Assembly (NCBI GenBank): GCA_937925595.1
Contig: CALALQ010000005.1
Location: 1-11,910 of the forward strand
Direction of reading: 5' to 3'
Length of the DNA: 11,910 nt
Source: an uncultured Demequina sp.
GTDB taxonomy: Bacteria > Actinomycetota > Actinomycetes > Actinomycetales > Demequinaceae
Shown here: piece after piece, positions 1-8,009 of the stretch
Numbering within the stretch: position 1 is the stretch's first letter
Layout of the letters: each line of letters opens with the position of its first letter
The notes under the pieces: generated by a model
What the model saw: only the letters and a program-made list of their open reading frames with translations
The model's database searches: none
What the model was told of the DNA's origin: nothing
Position numbers and translations under genes: made by a program

Positions 1-117
1 CTTCGCCTGGTCCGGCGTGACGACGTCCATGATGACGCCGCCCTTCAGCATCTCGGCCATGCCGCGCTTGACCAGATCGGTGCCGGTTGCGGGCTGGGGA
101 GTGACGTCGCTGGTCAT
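1..117 (-). CDS. pdxS: PdxS, pyridoxal 5'-phosphate synthase lyase subunit (N-terminal 39 residues; truncated by window edge)
   Basis: PdxS condenses ribose 5-phosphate and glyceraldehyde 3-phosphate with ammonia from the glutaminase PdxT to make pyridoxal 5'-phosphate in the cytosol. Only the first 39 codons lie in the window. They contain the N-terminal signature of the family: [20 protein letters not shown], with the conserved Asp at about residue 31, followed by VVTPDQAK. The ATG at 117 overlaps the pimA stop codon as ATGA. An AAAGGA ribosome binding site sits 6 bases upstream, inside the end of pimA, so translation is probably coupled. It is the last gene visible in the thrS-pimA operon; pdxT would be expected just outside the window. 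The identification rests on a short but very characteristic segment. Confidence 0.9.
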   Translation of the reverse strand, partial: MTSDVTPQPATGTDLVKRGMAEMLKGGVIMDVVTPDQAK

Positions 118-1262
118 GAACTTTCCTTTGGTGGGTGGGGATGGAACTGCGCATCCATCCTAATAGCGTCGCGGTAGGTCTCTTCTACGCGCGGAGCCAC
201 GTTGGTCCAGTCGAACGCGGCAGCGCATTCGCGCCCCTTGGCGGACAGCTCCGCTCGGGCCTTGGGGTCGGAGATGAGCTCGAGGACGGCGCGGGCAAGG
301 TCCTCAGCTTCGCCGACGCGGTGCAGGGCTGCGGCGTATCCCCCACCGGCGGCGGAGCTTACGTCCTTGAACGCCTGCAGATCGCTCGCCACCACGGCGG
401 CTCCGGCTGCCATCGCTTCAACAAGCACGATGCCGAAGCTCTCGCCGCCCAGGTTGGGAGCGCAGTACACGTCGACGGAGCTCATGAAGCTCGCCTTCTG
501 GGGCTCGTCGAGCTCTCCCACAACCTCGGCGCCCGCACGGGCCGCCTTGGCGGCGATGCGGTCGTTGAAGCGGCCCGCGACAAGGAACCTCGCATGTGGG
601 ACCTTCGAGCGCACGATGGGGATCGCCGCGAGGAAGTCATCGAGTCCCTTGCGGGGCTCGTCCATGCGGCCGAGGATGCCGATCGTGGGTGCCGTTTCCG
701 TGCCTTGCCAACGAGCTGAGGGCACCGCGTTGACGTACGCGGACGTGTCGACGCCGTTGGGGATGATGTGGGTCGCCTCGATCCGCAGGTGCTCGCGGAT
801 CGTCGCGGCCGCAGACGGCGACACGGCAATGCGCGCGTCAAGCTCCTCGTAGCCGGGCTTGATCCACGGCTTGGCGAAGCGCATGATCCGGGAGTCGTCG
901 TTCGAGGTGTGGAACGTCGCGACAGTGGGGCCTACTCGTGCCCACATCGAGATGATGCTGAGCGACGGCGCGCCGGGCTCGTGCAGATGCACCACGTCGA
1001 AGTCGCCCTCACCGAGCCACAGGCGCACACGTGCGGCAGCGATGGGCCCAAAGGTAAGCCGTGCCGTGGAGCCGTTGTAACGAATCGGAATCGACCGTCC
1101 CGCACTGAAGACGTAGTCCGGAACCTCGGTGTCCTCACCCGCAGGGGCGAGCACGGACACGTCATGACCGCGACCAATGAGCGCCGTGGCGAGGTCGAGG
1201 ACATGCAGCTGCACTCCACCAGGCCGGTCGAGCGAATACGGGCAGACGATTCCGACTCTCAT
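114..1262 (-). CDS. pimA: PimA, phosphatidylinositol alpha-mannosyltransferase (GT4 family)
   Basis: PimA transfers mannose from GDP-mannose to phosphatidylinositol on the cytosolic face of the membrane, the first step of PIM, lipomannan and lipoarabinomannan synthesis. The 382-residue length is close to the roughly 385 residues of mycobacterial PimA. It is a two-domain GT-B protein. The N-terminal Rossmann half opens with RVGIVCPY and the glycine loop RPGGVQ (residues 13-18), and has a His at 118 in the TFHTSND segment. The C-terminal half has [12 protein letters not shown], with Arg199 and Lys205 expected to bind the diphosphate. It also has the retaining-GT4 E-x7-E signature, Glu274 and Glu282, in [13 protein letters not shown]. 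The ATG at 1262 overlaps the stop of the acyltransferase gene (ATGA). The frame stays open upstream, but that part lacks family sequence. Its stop overlaps the pdxS start. Confidence 0.93.
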   Translation of the reverse strand: MRVGIVCPYSLDRPGGVQLHVLDLATALIGRGHDVSVLAPAGEDTEVPDYVFSAGRSIPIRYNGSTARLTFGPIAAARVRLWLGEGDFDVVHLHEPGAPSLSIISMWARVGPTVATFHTSNDDSRIMRFAKPWIKPGYEELDARIAVSPSAAATIREHLRIEATHIIPNGVDTSAYVNAVPSARWQGTETAPTIGILGRMDEPRKGLDDFLAAIPIVRSKVPHARFLVAGRFNDRIAAKAARAGAEVVGELDEPQKASFMSSVDVYCAPNLGGESFGIVLVEAMAAGAAVVASDLQAFKDVSSAAGGGYAAALHRVGEAEDLARAVLELISDPKARAELSAKGRECAAAFDWTNVAPRVEETYRDAIRMDAQFHPHPPKESS

Positions 1263-2149
1263 TCGACCCACCCGAACCGCTGGAGCATGTGCCAGTCCTG
1301 CGGATGCTTCTCGATCGCGCTGCCGAGCCACTCTGCCCACGCTTGAGACAGCGCCTGCACACCGTCGGCTCCCTTGAAGTCGGCGGGGTCGAACACCGGA
1401 CCGAACTCCATGACGAGACCCCACTTCGAACGAGCCGCCCGGCGGCGGGCGCCGCGCAGACGCTCATAGTAGGACGTGACGGTCAGGAGCGGCAGGCCCG
1501 ACGCTATGGCAAGGGCCGCGGGACCGGGCGCCACCTTCACGCGGTGGCCGAACATCTCCACTTCGGTGCCGGTGCCGCTGATGTCGCGGTCGGCAAGCAG
1601 GGCGATGATGCGCTCCTCCCCCGATTTCGCCTCGCGCAGCAGCTCGCGGAAAGTTCTCGAGCCCTCGTGGCCGTAGATGCGCAGGCCGATCTTGGCGCGC
1701 AGCTCGACAAACTGGTCAAACACCTCGCGCGGCTTGAGAACCTCGGCAACCGACGTGACGGGCGCGATCTCCAGCACGGTCTTCGCTCCCACCAGATCCC
1801 AGTTGCCGGAGTGACCGAGGGCCACCACGGCGCCCGGTCCTCGTTTGATGGCCGCAAGCGCGTCCTTCTCGTTGACGAACCGCAGTCGCGCTCGCACCTG
1901 CTCGCTCGTGATGCGCGGCATCTCGAGCACCTCTGCGTAGTAGCGTGCTGCGCTCACCATGCCGGCGTGCGACAGTCGCGACAGCTCCTTGCCCGCAAGT
2001 CCAGTGACGCGGTGCAGGTTGTCCTCGAGGCGCTGACGGGACTTGCCGGCGCGCAGCCAACCAACGGTGGCGCCGAGCCGGGCGCCCCCACGCACAAGCG
2101 AGCGAGGCGTGTATCGCGCCACCCGCATTGCCAGCAGCAGCGAGTTCAT
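1259..2149 (-). CDS. patA: PatA-like phosphatidylinositol mannoside acyltransferase (LpxL/HtrB family)
   Basis: Predicted acyl-CoA-dependent acyltransferase that adds a fatty acid to the mannose of PIM1/PIM2 at the inner face of the membrane. The protein has 296 residues, the usual size for lipid A biosynthesis-type acyltransferases. The catalytic HxxxxD motif is HSGNWD at His113-Asp118. A second family block, ALLADRDISGTG with following Glu196/Glu198 (about residues 183-198), leads into the hydrophobic VAPGPAALAIASGLPLL. The N-terminus is amphipathic and basic (RVARYTPRSLVRGGARLG) rather than a true membrane span, which suits a peripheral enzyme. Its ATG overlaps the pgsA stop and its stop overlaps the pimA start, both as ATGA. 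The acceptor is inferred from position between pgsA and pimA, matching the order in mycobacteria. The sequence alone shows only the acyltransferase fold. Confidence 0.88.
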   Translation of the reverse strand: MNSLLLAMRVARYTPRSLVRGGARLGATVGWLRAGKSRQRLEDNLHRVTGLAGKELSRLSHAGMVSAARYYAEVLEMPRITSEQVRARLRFVNEKDALAAIKRGPGAVVALGHSGNWDLVGAKTVLEIAPVTSVAEVLKPREVFDQFVELRAKIGLRIYGHEGSRTFRELLREAKSGEERIIALLADRDISGTGTEVEMFGHRVKVAPGPAALAIASGLPLLTVTSYYERLRGARRRAARSKWGLVMEFGPVFDPADFKGADGVQALSQAWAEWLGSAIEKHPQDWHMLQRFGWVE

Positions 2150-2802
2150 GAACGGGGCTCACGCTCCACGGCGAGGTCGAGGTCGGTGTTCCATTCGGGG
2201 TCGCGACGGGCGGCACGCACCACGATGAGGATGCGCTGCACCACAGTGATGGCGGCGAGCAGCACGAGCAGCCACAGCGTCCACGTGAGCACCCACAGCG
2301 GCAGGCCGAGGCCGACGAGCCCGGTGGCTGTGAGGCTGATGACGAGGCGGTCGGAGCGCTCTGCGAGGCCCCCCTTGGCCTGAACTCCCACGGACTCTGC
2401 GCGCGCCCTCGCGTAGGGCACCAGCGAGCCCACGGCCATGCACACGGCTGCGGCAACCGCCGTCAGCCGGTGCTCATCGACGAATGACCATGCGAGGGCG
2501 AAGAAGATCGCGGCGTCCGCGATGCGGTCCATCGTCGAGTCGAGGAAGGCGCCAAGGCGGCTCGCCTTGTTGCCGAGCCGAGCCATCGTGCCGTCAAGCA
2601 TGTCGGTGAGCACGAAGAACGTGATGACCATGACGCCCCAGAACAGCGCCACTCCCCCCTTGGGGAAGAAGAACAGCGCGCCGAACACCACGCCTGCGGT
2701 GCCGACGAGCGTCATGACATTGGGATGCACACCCAGCTTGAGCAGGCCCTGAGCCGGTGCCTTCCAGAGGGCTCCCATCAGGGGCCGCAGTTTGCCGAAC
2801 AC
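2146..2802 (-). CDS. pgsA: PgsA, phosphatidylinositol-phosphate synthase (CDP-alcohol phosphatidyltransferase)
   Basis: Integral membrane enzyme predicted to join CDP-diacylglycerol and inositol 1-phosphate into phosphatidylinositol phosphate, the actinobacterial route to phosphatidylinositol. The complete CDP-alcohol phosphatidyltransferase motif is present, with Asp67, Asp70, Gly71, Ala74, Arg75, Gly84, Asp88 and Asp92 (TDMLDGTMARLGN...GAFLDSTMD). Several hydrophobic spans surround it (about residues 30-48, 52-66, 93-108, 145-185). I chose the GTG start at 2802, giving 218 residues, near the 217 of mycobacterial PgsA1. It overlaps the HIT stop by one base (TAGTG) and has GAGGAAG just upstream. 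An ATG at 2841 would give 13 extra residues lying within the HIT gene and is less likely. Substrate assignment as inositol phosphate rather than glycerol phosphate rests on the PIM-gene neighbourhood. Confidence 0.9.
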   Translation of the reverse strand: MFGKLRPLMGALWKAPAQGLLKLGVHPNVMTLVGTAGVVFGALFFFPKGGVALFWGVMVITFFVLTDMLDGTMARLGNKASRLGAFLDSTMDRIADAAIFFALAWSFVDEHRLTAVAAAVCMAVGSLVPYARARAESVGVQAKGGLAERSDRLVISLTATGLVGLGLPLWVLTWTLWLLVLLAAITVVQRILIVVRAARRDPEWNTDLDLAVEREPRS

Positions 2803-3353
2803 TACGCTTCCTCGTTCCAGGCCGTGCTGACGCGCAGCCATGTGTCGTCGAGCAGCTCAGGCAGCGCCTTGGTGCGCCCAATGATGGGCAGGAAGTTCGA
2901 ATCTCCCACCCAGCGCGGCACCACGTGCTGGTGCAGATGCTCGGAGATGCCGGCACCGCCGGTCACCCCTTGATTCATGCCGATGTTGAAGCCTTTGGTG
3001 CCGCTCACTCGCTGCAGGACTCGCATCGCCTGCTGGGTGAGCACGCCCATCTCGTCGCGCTCTGCATCCGTCGCCTCCGTATACCAGCCGATGTGGCGAT
3101 ACGGGCAGACCATGAGGTGACCAGGGTTGTAGGGGTACAGGTTGAGCACCACGTAGCAGTGCTGTCCCCTGTGGACCACGAGGTGCTCACGATCGTTGTC
3201 GGAGACCTTCTTGCACAGCGGGCACTCGTTCTCCGTCTCGATGGGAGCGCGCGACGAGGAGTTGCGCACGTACGCCATGCGGTGCGGAGTCCACAGCCGC
3301 TCGAAGCCATCGGGGTCGCCCCCCATGAACTCCGAATCGACGACGTCGGCCAC
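2802..3353 (-). CDS. HIT-family (histidine triad) nucleotide hydrolase/phosphorylase, AP4A phosphorylase-like
   Basis: Cytosolic nucleotide-binding enzyme of the histidine triad superfamily; the orthologue in this operon position in mycobacteria is a diadenosine tetraphosphate phosphorylase. The triad is EHLHQHVVPRW, with His139, His141 and His143, preceded by the family segment NLYPYNPGHLMVCPYRH (residues 71-87). CPLC at residues 44-47 could bind a structural zinc. The protein has 183 residues and no membrane segment. The first codon is GTG at 3353, only two bases after the thrS stop, with AGG seven bases before it. An ATG nine codons further in (near 3326) is an alternative start, though its GGAG lies very close. 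The gene ends in the TAGTG overlap with pgsA. The HIT call is firm; the exact substrate is inferred by neighbourhood. Confidence 0.87.
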   Translation of the reverse strand: MADVVDSEFMGGDPDGFERLWTPHRMAYVRNSSSRAPIETENECPLCKKVSDNDREHLVVHRGQHCYVVLNLYPYNPGHLMVCPYRHIGWYTEATDAERDEMGVLTQQAMRVLQRVSGTKGFNIGMNQGVTGGAGISEHLHQHVVPRWVGDSNFLPIIGRTKALPELLDDTWLRVSTAWNEEA

Positions 3354-3355
3354 GA

Positions 3356-5347
<1,992 letters not shown>

Positions 5348-5352
5348 GTTCT

Positions 5353-5358
5353 CTCCTT
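5353..5358 (-). promoter_or_regulatory. Ribosome binding site of thrS
   Basis: AAGGAG on the minus strand with a five-base spacer (AGAAC) to the GTG at 5347. It decides the start. The upstream GTG at 5407 is only one base from its nearest purine-rich stretch, too close for normal initiation. Confidence 0.75.
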
Positions 5359-5359
5359 G

Positions 5360-5387
5360 GGTAGTGGCGTGCGACACGCGCACCACC
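5360..5387 (-). promoter_or_regulatory. Imperfect hairpin directly upstream of the thrS ribosome binding site
   Basis: On the minus strand GTGCG (5383-5379) pairs with CGCAC (5373-5369) around the loop CGTGT. After a two-base GC bulge the stem continues with GTG/CAC. The structure ends one base before AAGGAG. The loop contains CGU, which matches one tRNA-Thr anticodon. In E. coli, ThrRS represses its own mRNA by binding anticodon-like hairpins. Whether this short element is even fully transcribed is unknown, because the best -10 candidate would start transcription inside it. Confidence 0.3.
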
Positions 5388-5388
5388 G

Positions 5389-5394
5389 ATGGTA
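5389..5394 (-). promoter_or_regulatory. Candidate -10 element for the thrS operon
   Basis: TACCAT on the minus strand fits the actinobacterial TAnnnT -10 pattern and lies about 42 bases before the GTG start. I see no recognisable -35 box at 16-18 bases, so the call is weak. Confidence 0.3.
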
Positions 5395-5424
5395 CCGACT
5401 CCCGCACGCCTCCTTCGCGCGAGG

Positions 5425-5430
5425 TAGCCT
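5425..5430 (+). promoter_or_regulatory. Candidate -10 element for the two-component operon
   Basis: TAGCCT (TAnnnT) lies 33 bases before the sensor kinase ATG, which is served by GGGGAGG at 5454-5460. No clear -35 box is seen. The region between thrS and this operon (5348-5463) must hold promoters for both directions. Confidence 0.35.
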
Positions 5431-5463
5431 GAGGCGTGGGGCACCGTTCATCCGGGGAGGATC

Positions 5464-6900
5464 ATGTCCGGTAAGCCCACCCATCTGCCCGGACTGCCGG
5501 TGCGTGTCCGCGTCGTCGTGACGCTCGTGCTCCTCACCGCCGGTGCGCTGCTCGTCGCCGGCCTCACCGCGTCGGCCCTCCAATCCGTGCAGGTCACCAA
5601 CTCCATCGATGACGACCTGCGTGCGAGCGCCGCCGAGTTCCGCAATCTCGCCGAGCGCGGCACCAATCCTGAGACGGGCGAGGCGTTCACCAACGCGTCT
5701 GACCTGCTGAGAGTGTCCATGGGGCGCGTCGTGCCGCAGCGCAATGAGGGTCTCCTGGGCTTCGTTGACGGCAGGCTCCGTTTCAGAGCGTCCGACGCCG
5801 GGGTGGCCATGGAGGAGGACCGGGCCTTGGTCTCGGCGCTCGAACCACTCGCTATCAAGTCGGAGTCCACGCTCACCGAGATCACAACGGATACGACCAC
5901 CTACCGCGTGCTGGTGATTCCCATTGAGGTGGCCTCCGGCAGTGAGGAGTCCACGGCGGCCCAGGTGATGGGTTACGACAAGACGGCAGAGCTGGCCGGA
6001 TTCCAGCGGGTGTTCCGCACCTACACATGGGTGGCGGTTGCGGCAGTGGCGCTCGTGGCCGCGACCGCGTGGCTCATCGGCGGTCGCATCCTGCGCCCAG
6101 TGCAAACGCTCGCGCAGACGGCTGGCCGTATCGGGGGAGAGTCAACTGGGGAACGTCTACCAGTGAAGGGACGCGACGAACTGACGGTGATGACCACGGC
6201 GGTGAATGACATGCTCGACCGGCTCGCCGCCTCGGCCGCAGCGCAGCGGGCGCTGCTCGATGACGTGAGCCACGAACTGCGCACCCCCGTCACTGTCATT
6301 CGCGGCCACCTCGAGGTGATGGGCCCCGAAGACGTCGAGGAGACCCGCGGGATTGCTCTCGATGAGCTCGATCGCATGAGCAGGCTGCTCGACGACCTGC
6401 TCACGCTGGCGGTCACCGATCAGCCGGGCTTCGTGACCCTGTCACCTGTTGAGGCAGGAATCCTCACGGATGACGTGTTCGACAAGGCGCGAGCGCTCGA
6501 GGACCGCGAGTGGCGCGTGGAAGAGCGCGCTGAAGGCGAGGTGCTTGCCGACTCGCAGCGGCTCACCCAGGCGTGGCTGCAGCTCGCGGCGAACGCGGTG
6601 AAGTACTCGGATGAGGGCTCCCCCATCACGCTGGGCTCGCGGCTGAGCGACGGCTCTCTCGAGCTGTGGGTCACGGATCGCGGCGTGGGCATCGCCCCAG
6701 ACGACCTCGAACGCGTCTTCGACCGCTTCGAGCGAGGCATGGGGACCAGGCGCGAGGGCGCCGGGCTCGGACTCGCGATCGTCGCGGCCATTGCTGAGGC
6801 CCACGGAGGCTCTGCTCACGCGACATCCACGCCCGGCGAGGGTTCGACATTCGTCATCACCATCCCTGCCGCTGCCGAAGTCGAACAGGAGGAGTCATGA
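5464..6900 (+). CDS. Membrane sensor histidine kinase (HAMP, HisKA, HATPase_c)
   Basis: Predicted to sense an extracytoplasmic signal and phosphorylate the regulator encoded next. The 478 residues contain a first membrane span (about 17-38), an extracellular sensor region of about 150 residues (39-186), a second span (about 187-206) and a HAMP linker (about 207-259). The dimerisation/phosphoacceptor helix follows, with His270 in DDVSHELRTPV. The ATP-binding domain shows the N box with Asn377 (LAANAVKYSDEG), the G1 box DRGVGI (405-410), the F-box region RVFDRFERG and the G2 box GAGLGLAIV (432-440). All catalytic motifs are intact. The extracellular region matches no sensor domain I recognise, so the stimulus is unknown. 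The ATG has GGGGAGG just upstream, and the end overlaps the regulator start. Kinase-first gene order is less common than regulator-first. Confidence 0.94.
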   Translation: MSGKPTHLPGLPVRVRVVVTLVLLTAGALLVAGLTASALQSVQVTNSIDDDLRASAAEFRNLAERGTNPETGEAFTNASDLLRVSMGRVVPQRNEGLLGFVDGRLRFRASDAGVAMEEDRALVSALEPLAIKSESTLTEITTDTTTYRVLVIPIEVASGSEESTAAQVMGYDKTAELAGFQRVFRTYTWVAVAAVALVAATAWLIGGRILRPVQTLAQTAGRIGGESTGERLPVKGRDELTVMTTAVNDMLDRLAASAAAQRALLDDVSHELRTPVTVIRGHLEVMGPEDVEETRGIALDELDRMSRLLDDLLTLAVTDQPGFVTLSPVEAGILTDDVFDKARALEDREWRVEERAEGEVLADSQRLTQAWLQLAANAVKYSDEGSPITLGSRLSDGSLELWVTDRGVGIAPDDLERVFDRFERGMGTRREGAGLGLAIVAAIAEAHGGSAHATSTPGEGSTFVITIPAAAEVEQEES

Positions 6901-7607
6901 CGACGGTGCTCATCATCGACGACGAGGAGCGCATCGCCTCGTTCGTCGCGAAAGGACTGCAGGCGGAAGGGTTCTCGACGATTTGGGCCGCGACCGCGCA
7001 GGAGGGCATCTTCCATGCCACGGAAGGCGATGCGGACATCATCATCCTTGACCTTGGTCTTCCCGACATGGACGGCCTGGAGGCGCTCGAGGCGATGCGG
7101 GGACAGGGCGTGCTCACTCCCGTGATCGTGCTCACTGCGCGCACCACTCCTGCCGCGACGCTTGCGAGCCTCGAGGGCGGAGCCGACGATTACATGCCCA
7201 AGCCGTTCAGGTTCGAGGAACTCGTGGCGCGCATCCGGCTGCGCCTGCGCTCCACCTCCAACGCCGACAACTCCAGTTCTGTGCTGACTGTCGGCGATGT
7301 CAGTCTCGATCTGCGCGCACGCTCCATCACGGTCGCGGGCAAGACGAGCGAACTCACCGCTCGGGAGTTCGCACTCGCGGCGACGTTCATGCGCAATCCC
7401 GGAGTGGTGCTGAGCCGCCCTCAGCTGCTGTCTCGCGTGTGGGGCTACGACTTCGACCCCAACTCCAATGTCGTCGACGTCTACGTGCGCTACCTCAGAA
7501 ACAAGATCGGCCCGGAGCGCCTGGAGACAGTAAGGGGCATGGGATACCGTCTCGTGGCGCCCCGGGCCGGGGCTAGCGCGTCAGGAGCCGATCAGTCGGC
7601 GCTCTGA
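6897..7607 (+). CDS. OmpR/PhoB-family response regulator
   Basis: DNA-binding transcription factor activated by phosphorylation from the upstream kinase. The receiver domain (residues 1-118) has the acidic pocket Asp8/Asp9, the phosphoacceptor Asp52 (IILDLGLPDMDG), the switch Thr80 and the conserved Lys102 (YMPKPF). A linker leads to the winged-helix effector domain (about 128-222), with TAREFALAATFMRNPG, the recognition region SNVVDVYVRYLRNKIG and the wing ETVRGMGYRL. The 236-residue length is standard. The ATG overlaps the kinase stop (ATGA) and has AGGAGGAG just before it, so the pair is coupled. The last 16 bases overlap the end of the convergent minus-strand gene, leaving no room for an intergenic terminator. 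Its targets are unknown; the flanking secreted-protein and phosphotransferase genes are plausible candidates. Confidence 0.95.
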   Translation: MTTVLIIDDEERIASFVAKGLQAEGFSTIWAATAQEGIFHATEGDADIIILDLGLPDMDGLEALEAMRGQGVLTPVIVLTARTTPAATLASLEGGADDYMPKPFRFEELVARIRLRLRSTSNADNSSSVLTVGDVSLDLRARSITVAGKTSELTAREFALAATFMRNPGVVLSRPQLLSRVWGYDFDPNSNVVDVYVRYLRNKIGPERLETVRGMGYRLVAPRAGASASGADQSAL

Positions 7608-7999
7608 GGCGACACCGGGCTCTTGGCGCTCTTGGCCGAGACCGGGGACTTGGGCGACACCGGGGACTTGGGCGTCTTAGGTGACACCGGCGACTTGGGC
7701 GACACCGGGCTCTTCGTCGACTGCGGAGTCACGGGGCTCTTGGTGGTCTGCGGCGTAAGCGGCGACTGCGTGGAGTTCGGGGTCACGGGCGAGACCGCCG
7801 TCTGAGCGCTGATCGTGCTGAGGCCCGCGACGAAAGCGGTGACGGAAGGGTCAGGGCTGGGCTTGGTGCCCACGGCGACCTTGCCGGGCGTCTCTGCGGT
7901 GCTGGGGCGGAACACGCCAGCGTCGGCGACGGCCGCGCTCGCACCAACAGCTGCGATTCCAAGGGTTCCTGCGAGAACCCACACTGACTTCATTTCCAT
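7592..7999 (-). CDS. Predicted secreted low-complexity protein with SPV[S/T]P repeats; function unknown
   Basis: I do not recognise a characterised family. The 135 residues begin with a signal peptide-like segment: Met-Glu-Met-Lys, a hydrophobic stretch at about 5-21, then Ala-rich sites such as ASA/A and ADA/G for cleavage near residues 22-27. A short non-repetitive part follows (about 28-68). From residue 70 to 131 come eight SPV[ST]P-like units starting at 70, 79, 88, 97, 103, 112, 118 and 127, so spacings are 9 or 6, always multiples of three. The units are separated by Lys, Gln, Ser and Thr, making this part basic and probably extended (polyproline-II-like) outside the cell. GGGAG lies six bases before the ATG. 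The gene follows the phosphotransferase stop by 10 bases and converges with the response regulator. Confidence 0.72.
   Translation of the reverse strand: MEMKSVWVLAGTLGIAAVGASAAVADAGVFRPSTAETPGKVAVGTKPSPDPSVTAFVAGLSTISAQTAVSPVTPNSTQSPLTPQTTKSPVTPQSTKSPVSPKSPVSPKTPKSPVSPKSPVSAKSAKSPVSPQSAD
7606..7789. repeat. Degenerate DNA repeat array coding the SPV[S/T]P units
   Basis: The plus strand shows repeated words such as gacaccggg, gacttggg and ggctcttgg, in multiples of nine bases. These encode the Ser-Pro-Val-Ser-Pro and Lys-Ser-Pro units of the minus-strand protein. Copies differ mostly at third positions, so the array looks diverged rather than freshly amplified at the 5' part of the gene. It is more uniform at the 3' part (7606-7710). 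Confidence 0.65.
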
Positions 8000-8009
8000 G
8001 TCTGTCTCC

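Noticed and set aside
1263..1424. Upstream extension of the pimA reading frame by 54 codons
   Set aside because: It lies inside the acyltransferase gene, lacks glycosyltransferase sequence, and the ATG at 1262 forms a standard ATGA overlap and starts the Rossmann strand.
1289..2383. Long plus-strand open frame opposite the acyltransferase and pgsA
   Set aside because: Composition is Arg/His-rich with no motifs, and it mirrors two well-supported genes; such shadow frames are expected at high GC.
5348..5407. Longer thrS starting at the GTG at 5407
   Set aside because: Its only purine-rich stretch is one base away, and the extra 20 residues do not belong to the TGS domain; the GTG at 5347 has well-spaced AAGGAG.
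7623..7805. Plus-strand frame reading the repeat array as a Gly/Asp/Leu repeat (GDTGDLG)
   Set aside because: It resembles a calcium-binding or beta-roll repeat but lacks a ribosome binding site. The minus-strand reading has a signal peptide, a ribosome binding site and an operon position. The apparent repeat is the complement of the SPV[S/T]P codons.
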